Under the pieces are notes generated by a model that did not search any database, was not told where the DNA came from, and saw only the letters and a list, made by a program, of their open reading frames with translations. A stretch of DNA of 64,000 bases from JTS-AC122 sp050246015. GTDB taxonomy: Bacteria > Planctomycetota > Phycisphaerae > Phycisphaerales > UBA1924. Positions 52,607 to 60,721 of this stretch are shown one piece after another. The translations under genes were made by a program, and so were the position numbers. Each line of letters opens with the position of its first letter. The stretch's first letter is position 1. The DNA is taken from positions 62,001 through 126,000 of the forward strand of contig JBFWWU010000012.1 of NCBI GenBank assembly GCA_050246015.1. The letters are read 5' to 3'.

Positions 52607-55600
52607 TCAACGCGGCGCTCCGACTGGAGGCTGGAGACGCCGCAGGAGATGCCCGGCTTCCGCGAGATACCCCGCGATATCCGCCGGTATCGGGTCCTTG
52701 AGCGAATCCCGCACCGTGTTGGCCTGCGAGAGCGCTGCTCCAGCCCGCTCTGGGTCGTTCAGCGCGGAGCGCGCCATCGAAAGAATCGCCCACGCCAGCA
52801 CGAGGCGTGGCTGCGGGGCGCCGTCCAGCGCATCGACTATCTTCATCGCGGTCGCGGCTGCCTGCTCGGGCTGACCTCCCCGGAGTTGGGTGATGCCGAG
52901 TGTGACGCGGAGCCCGACATCGTCCGGCAGCACCTGCACGGCGACCTGCATCTGCTCAATCAGCGCCAGCCACTCCGGGCCGGACCGGACGCTTGGCATG
53001 TGAAGCAGCGTCGCGTTAGTGATCTGGTTCGGATCGTCGCCCCTCGCGGCGATCAGATCGAGCGCGACCGCACGGACGGGCTCCGGTATCGTCACATCGT
53101 TCAGGATGCTCGATCGCGCTCGATCCGCGACAAATCTCCCCTGCACAAATGCACGATCGACATGCGCCCGGGCCAGGGCCACGAGAAACCGCCTCTCCGC
53201 CTGATCACTCTTGGCCGTCTCAAACGCGATCACCGGTGAGGCATAGTCCGCGACGAGCACGGTCCGGCCGTCGGGCGTGAAGCGCACCGCCCTGCCGTCG
53301 GACCACGTCAGGCACTTGAGCGACGTGACGAGCTTCATGTCCGCCGTCGAGACAATCCGGAGTTGGTCATCGGAACCGACGGCCGCGAACCGCGACCCGT
53401 CCGGGCTAAACGCAAGCGCCTCCCCGGGCTGCGGCGTCTCGGCGCGACGGATCACCCGCGCGGTCCGGGCGTCGATCAGCACGAGGGCCTGATCGGCCGA
53501 AACCACGATCGCCGATTGATCGGGCGCGAAGACCACCGCACGCACTCGCTCCGTCGCCGTGTACGTACCGGTGACGGTCCGGTCGCCCAGAGAATGCCGG
53601 ATACGGAGCATGTGTTCGGTGCCGGGGCACGTCGCGAAGTGGTCCTTGAGTCGCATGCCCCCCCGAGTGATCTCAAGGACCGTGGCATCGTCCGCGCTGA
53701 ATGAAATCTCGCTGACGGCGGCGGCGGATCGGTCGGGCCACTCCAGAGGGGCACGATCCGGTGAAGCGGGATCATACTCGATGATGCGCCCGTCCCAGAG
53801 TCCGGCCAGGAGTCGATCGCCCCGGTGAGACCACGCGAGGCTGGTGACCAGCGTCCCGCCGGGAACCGCGAACGAGCCCCGCACGTCCCCACGCTCCGCA
53901 TCGAAAATGGTCAGCATCGGCGTACGTCCAGCCACCGCAAGCCAGCGACCGTCGCTCGAAAAAGCAGCGGAGTACAGCGCGTCCCGACTCGGATAGCGCG
54001 ACCAGACATTCTCGCCGGTCTGCGTGTCAAACACGCACACCGAGCCCCAGCCGACAATTGCGCTGCGCCGCCCGCTCGGACAGATCACCGCCTTGTACCC
54101 GCCCCGGTTGGTCACCGTCACTGTGAACGGTTGACTACTGGCGAACTCGCGGACGTGCGTCGCGCCGCGCGGGTCCACGCAGTACGCGATCCGCCCCAGA
54201 TCGTCAACGGTGAAACCCGTTGCGTTGAGCGGCAGATCGACGCTGAAGAGCGGTTCGTTGGTGGGCCACGCAAAGGTCCTGATGACGCCCTGCCGCGACT
54301 CGATGCCGTAGGCGTACTTGCCCACCTGGCGGATCGATACAACATCCGCGATCGGCACGGGCAGTCTCTGGATGACGCCGCTTCGGGCATCGATCTGATT
54401 GACGCGATCGTCCGTGGCGGCCACGAGGCCGCACGGTTCGACCGGGAGCATCGCAATGGTGTAGCCCCCGAACCGTGAGATCTCCCGCTGCGATTCCAGG
54501 TCCCAAAGCACCAGCCAGCCCGTGCCTTCGAGCCACAGCAGGACGGATCGGCTGTCTCCGATCGGGCCGTAGACCCGCTGGATCCGCTCGCCGGAATACA
54601 CAACCCGGTCGAGAATCTCCTCTCCGTCGAGCGCCACCCGGACCGCGCCCTCCGGCGTACGCCTCCATCGGCCGTTCGTGAACGACGCCCCGAGCAGCGA
54701 CGACGTCGATTCGGACCACACCGGCTGCCCCGAGGCGACGTCCCAGAGCGTGGTCACACCCGGGCCGCTCCAGCCGTCGGTACTACTGGATTGGCACGTG
54801 ATGAGGCGCGAGCCATCCTGATTCGCCTGCGGTCCCTGATTTTTCCACACCGCGGACAAGTGCGTGTGGAAGGTCTGGACGGCGCTTCCCGTCGACGTGC
54901 TGTAGACTCGCACCTCGCCGGCGCGAGTCAGAGCGAAGAGGCGCGCCGCGTCCCCCGAGAGTGTCAAGAACGACGTATCCGGCGGCGTGTCAAGCGTGCC
55001 CGTGGTCTGGTCGCACGCCCAGGTCAGGTGCGACCATTCCCACCCGCGGAGTTCCGGCGGCGAGTCCGTCAGCGCCGCCCGCGCCTGGGCAATGCTGCCC
55101 TGTTCCTTCCCCACCGCCGCCAGGCCCATCGCCAGCCGATAGGCGAGTTCCGTGGCCTCCTTGGCCGTGGAGTCCGCACGCTTGCGTTCGGCTGTTTCCG
55201 CCTCGGCGGCATTGAGCGCGCGACGCTCCGACTTCACCGCCGCGTTGCGAGCACGAAGCGCCCACAGCGCGCCGGTGCTGGTTCCAATGAGCCCGAGGAT
55301 CAGGGTGACCAGCAGCACCGTCGCGACCGCTACCTCGCGCCGATGACGCCGGATGAACTTTCGCACTCGGTACGCCGCCGTTGGCGGGCCCGCTTCGAGC
55401 GGCTCGTGGTTCAGATGCCGCCAGACGTCCCGCCCCAGATCCGCGGCCGACGCGTAGCGACGCGTTCGATCCTTCTCGATGCACCGCATCACGATCCAGT
55501 CCAGTTCCCCGCGCACCGCCGAACGCAGATGCGCCGGCTCGGTCTGCCGCTGCGCCGCGATCTCCCCGATCGTTTCAATCGTGCTCAGCCGCGTGCTCGG

Positions 55601-56581
55601 GCGTGGCGGTTCTACCTCACGAATCAGCCGACACAGTTCGTCAAACGCCGCCGAACGCAGGCGCCGTGAATCGAACGGCGTCACCCCGATCAGCAGTTCG
55701 TACAGCAGCACCCCCAGCGAATACACGTCCGTCCGGGTGTCGATGTCGATGCCCCCCCCACTCTCCTGGCCCGCCTGCTCCGGGCTCATGTACTCCGGTG
55801 TGCCGATGAGTTGTCGGCTTTCAGTGAAGACCGTGCGTTCCGTGAGTCGCGACTCCGTCGCCTTGGCGATTCCGAAGTCAATCACCTTGGGCGCCGGACG
55901 CTCCCCGTCGTCAAGGGACACCAGAATGTTCGATGGTTTGAGGTCGCGATGGATGATCCCCCGCTGGTGGGCGTGCTGAACGGCCTCGCAGATCCGTGAG
56001 AACAGTTCCAGCCTCGCACGCAGGCCCAGTCGATGGTTGTTGCAGAACTGCGTGACCGGCTCGCCAGGAACCAGTTCCATCACGAAGAACGGCCGGCCCG
56101 TCGCCGTCGCGCCAGCATCCAGAACCTTCGCGATGCTCGGGTGATCCATCAGCGCCAGCGCCTGCCGCTCCTGCTCAAAGCGACTGATCACCTGCTTCGT
56201 GTCCATCCCCATCTTGATGATCTTCAGCGCGACGCGCCGGCGGATCGGGTGCTCCTGCTCAGCCAAGTACACCACCCCGAATCCCCCTTCCCCGATCTGC
56301 TCCAGCAGGTGATACGGCCCGATCCAATCACCGATCCCCCTCTGAATCCCGGCATCGGCCACGATGGTCCGGGCAAGCGCCTCCGCCGCGCCCGGCGCGG
56401 CCTCAAGAAATCCCCCCGCTGATTCCAGTTCAGCCAGCAGGACCCGCACCTCCGCCACGATTCCTTCTCCATCCGGCTCGGCCCGGCTGGCTCGTTCAAG
56501 CAGCTCGGCACGCCCGATCGGGTCGGCGCGGAGCGCCTCGTCGAATAGGTCCTTGATCCGGCTGACCCGATTCAACGACAT
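52607..56581 (-). CDS. membrane Ser/Thr protein kinase with WD40-like propeller
   Basis: The 1324-residue protein starts at ATG 56581, 19 bases after the ECF sigma gene. The kinase domain (about 85-360) has GEGGFGVVYLA, ALKII, HRDLKPSNIL and VIDFGIAKA. A membrane helix (about 418-442) is followed by a basic coiled-coil stretch. A long WD40/quinoprotein-like beta-propeller region (about 500-1130) then has repeats of S-x-D-G-R/S-x-L-A-V-A-G and I-F-D/V-L-I-D. The last 190 residues are helical. Kinases with a WD40 sensor on the far side of the membrane are typical of planctomycetes. All catalytic motifs are intact. Confidence 0.9.
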   Translation of the reverse strand: MSLNRVSRIKDLFDEALRADPIGRAELLERASRAEPDGEGIVAEVRVLLAELESAGGFLEAAPGAAEALARTIVADAGIQRGIGDWIGPYHLLEQIGEGGFGVVYLAEQEHPIRRRVALKIIKMGMDTKQVISRFEQERQALALMDHPSIAKVLDAGATATGRPFFVMELVPGEPVTQFCNNHRLGLRARLELFSRICEAVQHAHQRGIIHRDLKPSNILVSLDDGERPAPKVIDFGIAKATESRLTERTVFTESRQLIGTPEYMSPEQAGQESGGGIDIDTRTDVYSLGVLLYELLIGVTPFDSRRLRSAAFDELCRLIREVEPPRPSTRLSTIETIGEIAAQRQTEPAHLRSAVRGELDWIVMRCIEKDRTRRYASAADLGRDVWRHLNHEPLEAGPPTAAYRVRKFIRRHRREVAVATVLLVTLILGLIGTSTGALWALRARNAAVKSERRALNAAEAETAERKRADSTAKEATELAYRLAMGLAAVGKEQGSIAQARAALTDSPPELRGWEWSHLTWACDQTTGTLDTPPDTSFLTLSGDAARLFALTRAGEVRVYSTSTGSAVQTFHTHLSAVWKNQGPQANQDGSRLITCQSSSTDGWSGPGVTTLWDVASGQPVWSESTSSLLGASFTNGRWRRTPEGAVRVALDGEEILDRVVYSGERIQRVYGPIGDSRSVLLWLEGTGWLVLWDLESQREISRFGGYTIAMLPVEPCGLVAATDDRVNQIDARSGVIQRLPVPIADVVSIRQVGKYAYGIESRQGVIRTFAWPTNEPLFSVDLPLNATGFTVDDLGRIAYCVDPRGATHVREFASSQPFTVTVTNRGGYKAVICPSGRRSAIVGWGSVCVFDTQTGENVWSRYPSRDALYSAAFSSDGRWLAVAGRTPMLTIFDAERGDVRGSFAVPGGTLVTSLAWSHRGDRLLAGLWDGRIIEYDPASPDRAPLEWPDRSAAAVSEISFSADDATVLEITRGGMRLKDHFATCPGTEHMLRIRHSLGDRTVTGTYTATERVRAVVFAPDQSAIVVSADQALVLIDARTARVIRRAETPQPGEALAFSPDGSRFAAVGSDDQLRIVSTADMKLVTSLKCLTWSDGRAVRFTPDGRTVLVADYASPVIAFETAKSDQAERRFLVALARAHVDRAFVQGRFVADRARSSILNDVTIPEPVRAVALDLIAARGDDPNQITNATLLHMPSVRSGPEWLALIEQMQVAVQVLPDDVGLRVTLGITQLRGGQPEQAAATAMKIVDALDGAPQPRLVLAWAILSMARSALNDPERAGAALSQANTVRDSLKDPIPADIAGYLAEAGHLLRRLQPPVGAPR

Positions 56582-56600
56582 GCATCCTCCCGATCCTCGC

Positions 56601-57209
56601 TCAGGGCGTGTTCGAACGCATCAGCCAGAGCAGCCTTGCTCGCGCAAATGCCCAGTCCCGGTCAATCGTCCGCGCCGATACGCCCAGCGCCTCCGCGGTC
56701 TCCTCCACGCTCAAGCCCGCGAAAAAACGTAGATGGACAATCGTCGCCGATTGCGGGTCCTCCCGTTCGAACCGCTCCAGCGCATCGTTGAGCATGAGCA
56801 TGCTCTCCGGTTCGGGCTCGACCGCGAGCGTGAGTTCAGACAGTTGAACTTTGCCCGGCGCACGCTTCCCGTCCCCGCCTCGCTTGTGCCGGGCACGCGA
56901 TCGGGCCCGTTCCACGAGGATCCGACGCATGGCTCCCCCGGCCGCCGCGAAAAAGTGCCCCCGACTCTGCCACGACACCGGGCCGCTCCCAACCAGCCGC
57001 AAGTACGCCTCGTGAACAAGTGCCGTGGGCTGCAGAGTGTCCCCCGCCCGTTCAGCCTTCATGCGGTTCCGCGCCAAGTGTCGCAGTCCGTCGTACACCA
57101 GTCGAAATAACTCGTCCGACGCGCCGCTGTTACCGGACGCGCACGCCTCCAGCGCCAGTGTGATCTGCGGGGAATCGTCACCGTTAGCGCCAGGTACTGT
57201 GCTCCCCAT
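56601..57209 (-). CDS. ECF-type sigma factor (kinase-linked group)
   Basis: ATG 57209 follows a GAAGAGG site and gives 202 residues; a GTG six codons upstream is also open. Region 2 contains L-Q-P-T-A-L-V-H-E-A-Y-L-R-L and M-R-R-I-L-V-E-R-A-R; region 4 contains I-V-H-L-R-F-F-A-G-L-S-V-E-E-T-A-E-A-L-G-V-S. It is the third such factor in the window paired with a kinase, 19 bases upstream of the WD40-type kinase gene. There is no anti-sigma gene. A plausible housekeeping promoter lies 38 bases upstream. Confidence 0.9.
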   Translation of the reverse strand: MGSTVPGANGDDSPQITLALEACASGNSGASDELFRLVYDGLRHLARNRMKAERAGDTLQPTALVHEAYLRLVGSGPVSWQSRGHFFAAAGGAMRRILVERARSRARHKRGGDGKRAPGKVQLSELTLAVEPEPESMLMLNDALERFEREDPQSATIVHLRFFAGLSVEETAEALGVSARTIDRDWAFARARLLWLMRSNTP

Positions 57210-57247
57210 CGGTATCGCCTCTTCCACGCGTCAGTCGTGAAATCCAA

Positions 57248-57275
57248 ACTATACCGATTCCTCGTCCACGTGCAA
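57248..57275 (-). promoter_or_regulatory. candidate housekeeping promoter for the sigma/kinase operon 57209-52607
   Basis: On the minus strand TTGCAC (57275-57270) and TATAGT (57253-57248) are separated by 16 bases. The -10 ends 38 bases before ATG 57209, a normal leader length. Confidence 0.5.
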
Positions 57276-57793
57276 CCCCCGACGCGACCTACTTTCTCGC
57301 TCCCCGGCAAGACGATCCCGGCGGCGTCGCTCATGTGCCGCCGGGCATGCTCGATATGCACCGCTCGTGACTGCCGGCTCGTGGAACCACATCACCTGTC
57401 CGCCCACTGCGGGTGTGCACGTCGGCTTCGTTCACGCGCGTGCATCTCGCACCCGACACCGCGGCCTCCAGTGAGAGCCACACGCACGATCTGAGGAAAC
57501 GACTACGCCGGGATTGGCGAGGATGGGCCCGCGGTGACCGCATTGCACTGGGTCACCCTCGCCCACCCGGGCGACGCCATCAACCACAACGCGCGCAGGC
57601 AGCGCCACCCGCTGCCCGTTTGTGCCCGTCATTGACATCCAAGACGCGGCGCTTCGTTCTGCGGAATCCCCCACAACATGCAAGAACGTGTAAGATCGGG
57701 CAGCGCCCACACCGCCCTGTTCGCTACCAGGTGAAACCGAATGGAAGCAAGCAGGTTGCCCGGCGTCGAACCTGTTCCAAGTACGGCAGCGAA

Positions 57794-57825
57794 CAGCCCC
57801 GGCTCGGTACCCCGAGCCGGGGCTG
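57794..57825 (-). terminator. strong hairpin after the orphan dockerin tail
   Basis: A perfect 14-base inverted repeat (CAGCCCCGGCTCGG / CCGAGCCGGGGCTG) with a 4-base loop lies 31 bases past the stop at 57857. There is no T-run, but it is the strongest hairpin found in the window. Confidence 0.6.
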
Positions 57826-57856
57826 TGCGAGGCGTCGGCCCCCGTGCGTGCGTGGA

Positions 57857-58126
57857 TCAGCCCTTGAAAAACGACGCCAGGAAGTCGACGAAGTCCTGCG
57901 ATGTGACCGTGCCGTCGCGGTTGTAGTCCGCCAAGCCCACCGCGACGTGCACCGGGACTTCCGCGGCGACGGCTCCCCTTCGCGGCTTTGGGCGCGTTAC
58001 AGGCTGGTTCCGACTCCGCGCTGCGTCCGGGCCGAGCGAAGCGAGGTGGATCTGTACGCGCATGCAGAGACTTCGCCGGACGTCACCAACGGGCACTCGC
58101 CCAGCAGCGCGAAGCACGGATCCCAC
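57857..58126 (-). pseudogene. orphan dockerin-like tail, remnant of a secreted protein gene
   Basis: The frame reads 89 codons, but only the last 25 residues are recognisable: DYNRDGTVTSQDFVDFL and then ASFFKG, one dockerin-like calcium loop. The upstream residues are Arg/Pro-rich, lack a signal peptide and have no known domain. Since the tag always ends much larger exported proteins here, this is probably the 3' end of a deleted gene that kept its terminator hairpin. Some RHS-type proteins end with G-L-A just before such a loop, as here, so an RHS ancestor is possible. Confidence 0.6.
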
Positions 58127-58180
58127 GTCGCGTTGCGAATGTTTGAGGCTACATTACATGTGCTCGCATGCATATGATTC

Positions 58181-59521
58181 TCACGGGCACCCCGTCAGTA
58201 ACGCCGCGAGGAAGTCGAAGAAGTCCTGCGTGTTCACCGACTCGTCCCGGTTGAAATCACCTGGGCATCCGCTCCAGACCCCGGTGCACATCGGGAGCGT
58301 GAAGCACTTGACCTCCGAGCAGCACTCGTTCCCGTTGTTGTGGACGCTGATGCGGAGACAGACCGTTGATCCAGGCGTGGCGTTGGCAATCCTCGTGGTC
58401 AGGCCCGTGGCCGTGTACTTGTCGGTCGAATCCACGTCGCCGTCGCCATCAACATCATCCATCCAGTGATGGCGCGCCCCCCCGCCGTACGAGTCGTAGG
58501 CGACTCGCTCGTGCAACGCGCCGGAACTGTTCAGCATCGCCACCACGCTGAACTGTACGTCGCTCACGGCGTAGACCGTTGCATCACCGGCATCCAAACA
58601 ATCGCCGTCCATGTTCGCATCACGTCTTCGCGCCACCAAGTCATCGATGTACCGGGCCCCCCACAGGTTCTGCATGTGGCGGTTGATGCCCGAACTCGAA
58701 ACATAGTTCTCATCGACGCGTTCCTCAACGAGCCGCCACGACGCGTCGTAATACAGCCGCGTCTGCTGATCCAGCCCGTCGGCGGGCGTGGACGTGTCGT
58801 GCCGCTTGACCGTCCGCCAGTGCAGGCCGTTGTATTCGTATTCCGACAGCGTCGTCGCCCCCCCGCTCGGCAGCGGCTGGTTCTGCACCTTCACCAGCCG
58901 GTTCCAGGCGTCGTGCACGTACACGCTCTTGAGCGACGCCGACCGCTCGCGTTCCGTCATGTTCCCGGCGTCGTCGTAGGCGAACGGGAGCGTCACCCCG
59001 GTGCCGCCCGGCGCATCGCGGTCCATCTCGTCGATCTCGTTGGCGAAGTTGTGGTCGCGCGTCTGCACTTCGCTGCCTGCGTACGTGCTGCTCCCATCCA
59101 GATCATTCCTGAAGACTGTCCAGTTGCCCAGCATGTCAAGGTCGCACTGCTGAGAACCGTTGCCGACGGTGATGGTCTGCGCGCCGGGGTTGTACACGCC
59201 TCGCTTGGCTTCCTTGAGGCGGTCCAGGCCGTCGTACTCGAACTTGAAGTCGCGGTCGGCCCACCCGCCGGGGCTGCCGCCGCCGGGGCGAGAATCCCAT
59301 CGCGCGATCCGATTCGAGGCGCGGTCGTAATGATAACTCTCGCTGAAGACCGGCGTTCGAGTGGGATAGCCGGCGCCCGCGCCGGAGCCGGCGGTCAGGT
59401 TGCCATCGACCCAGGCGTGCCGTGCGACGCGGCCGAGGTGGTCCCAGCCGTGATACTGGCCCCCCACGTTGCGCGTGCCGTCGGCCTGCAGCGTGCGATC
59501 AATACCGGACGGGCCAGCCAC
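58181..59521 (-). pseudogene. 5'-truncated RHS/YD-repeat protein gene with single dockerin-like loop
   Basis: The 446 residues contain RHS/YD repeats (for example Y-D-R-A-S-N-R-I, F-E-Y-D-G-L-D-R-L, Y-D-D-A-G-N-M-T-E, H-D-A-W-N-R-L-V-K-V, Y-E-Y-N-G-L-H-W-R), then V-A-Y-D-S-Y-G-G-G. A Cys-rich stretch and one tag loop (DFNRDESVNTQDFFDFL) follow. RHS proteins are usually well over 1000 residues and have a signal peptide or N-terminal domain. Here the repeats begin abruptly at the 5' side, where a tyrosine recombinase gene lies on the other strand. It is either a displaced C-terminal cassette or a gene broken by recombination. Confidence 0.7.
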
Positions 59522-60150
59522 ACGTTTCTGAGTGCGAACACCGCCCTGCCCGACCCCCTCGCCGCAAACCCCGCCGCCGCTTCCCGCCCGAGGTCCTCAG
59601 CGACAGCGAAGTGCGGGCGCTCGTGGGGGCGTGCGACCTGAACACCGGTGTGGGCGTCCGCAACGCCGCGCTGCTCGCCGTCCTCTATCGCAGCGGCCTG
59701 CGCATCACCGAGGCCCTGCTGCTGCGCCCGAAGGACGTGGACCCGGCGTCGGGCACCATCCGCGTTCTCTTCGGCAAGCGGGGGTACGCTCGGACCGTCG
59801 GCATCGACCCCGGCGCCCTGGCCTGGGTCGCCGACTGGCTCGCCGTGCGGGCGACGTGGCCCGTAGACGGCCACGCCCCGCTCTTCTGCACAAGGCACGG
59901 CGAGGCGATCGCACCAGCCTACTTTCGCCGCTTGTTGCCGAGTCTCGGGCGGAAGGCCGGGATCTTCAAGCGAGTCCACGCCCACGGCCTCCGCCACACG
60001 ATGGCTGCTCAATTGCGTGCGGAAGGGATCGACATCCTCGTCATCTCGCGCCAACTCGGGCACCGGTCGATTTCCACGACGGCGCGGTATCTGGACCACA
60101 TCGCACCGATGGCGGTGGTTGAGGCGGTGAGGAAGAGGGAGTGGCGATAG
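59422..60150 (+). CDS. tyrosine recombinase/integrase, catalytic domain only
   Basis: The catalytic set is complete: Arg94 in SGLRITE, H188-x-x-R191 in HGLRHT, His214 in GHRSIS and Tyr223 in TARYLDHI. About 50 N-terminal residues are Arg/Pro-rich and overlap the RHS gene on the opposite strand. The usual N-terminal SAM-like core-binding domain (about 100 residues) is missing. The start is uncertain, as the GTG at 59422 is only the longest choice. It may be a core-only recombinase or the 3' remainder of a longer integrase. Its position at the RHS break suggests it took part in that rearrangement. Confidence 0.75.
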   Translation: MRRGRGGPSRDTGPPRCACRRPAACDQYRTGQPHVSECEHRPARPPRRKPRRRFPPEVLSDSEVRALVGACDLNTGVGVRNAALLAVLYRSGLRITEALLLRPKDVDPASGTIRVLFGKRGYARTVGIDPGALAWVADWLAVRATWPVDGHAPLFCTRHGEAIAPAYFRRLLPSLGRKAGIFKRVHAHGLRHTMAAQLRAEGIDILVISRQLGHRSISTTARYLDHIAPMAVVEAVRKREWR

Positions 60151-60382
60151 CAAGAACAATTCCGACAAAATTACGAATTGGGATAGGCGCGTCCCCCTAT
60201 TGCTGGTACCTTGCACCGAGTAAGGGCGCGGGCCAGCGGCTCGCGCGATTCGGGAATTGAGTCAAATAACCCGGCGTAACTGAGGACATGGCATCCGCGC
60301 TTCTGGCTTGGCTGCGTGCTCGCGGGCCAGCTTTTCTTGGCGTCGGCTGGGCGGTAGGGCATTCTTTCCATAAGGGGAACAC

Positions 60383-60721
60383 ATGAGTCGGGTGAGGACA
60401 GTCGCGGCGCGGCGAGCGATATCGGTGTGCGTTTTGGGTTGTTTGTTCGGCGGAAGCATCCACATGCAGCATGCCAGTGCACAAGTCGATGGCGGTGCCG
60501 GCCCCGCCGAACCCGCCCGCGTGCGGGTCCAAGATGAGCGTTCCGATGGGAGAACGGTCCGGACGCTCTCGGTCGATGCACCGGAGGACGGTCGTTCCGG
60601 CGGCCCCGGCGGCGTTTCCACCGTACCTTCCGCCAAGTACGCGATGCGAGGATGTTTCAGCTGCCAGCAGCGACGGTGCCTCGCCCCGCCACGCCCGATG
60701 ACCCCAACCCGGCACCCGTGA
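60383..60721 (+). pseudogene. signal peptide and N-terminal segment of the subtilisin-like protease, out of frame with its body
   Basis: ATG 60383 has an AAGGGG site and opens a clear signal peptide (RAISVCVLGCLFGG, cut near ASA-Q). It continues as a plausible pro-region, V-R-V-Q-D-E-R-S-D-G-R-T-V-R-T-L-S-V-D-A, until the frame is lost about 60650-60720. The protease body (from 60652) has no signal peptide of its own and starts in the other frame. A single indel in roughly 60600-60720 would join the two. Confidence 0.65.

Larger units (their letters stand above)
57210..57856. other. gene-free stretch upstream of the third sigma/kinase pair
   Basis: In 647 bases I find only the candidate promoter at 57248-57275 and a strong hairpin at 57794-57825. 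The open frames here lack coding signs such as ribosome sites, known motifs or normal composition. Confidence 0.5.

Noticed and set aside
57432..58177. Open frames across the gap 57210-57856 and beyond
   Set aside because: They show no ribosome site, no domain and biased Arg/Pro/Ser composition, and they overlap both a promoter and a hairpin.
59532..60122. Alternative 196-residue frame over the recombinase
   Set aside because: It lacks the R, H-x-x-R, H and Y residues that are all present in the frame starting at 59422.
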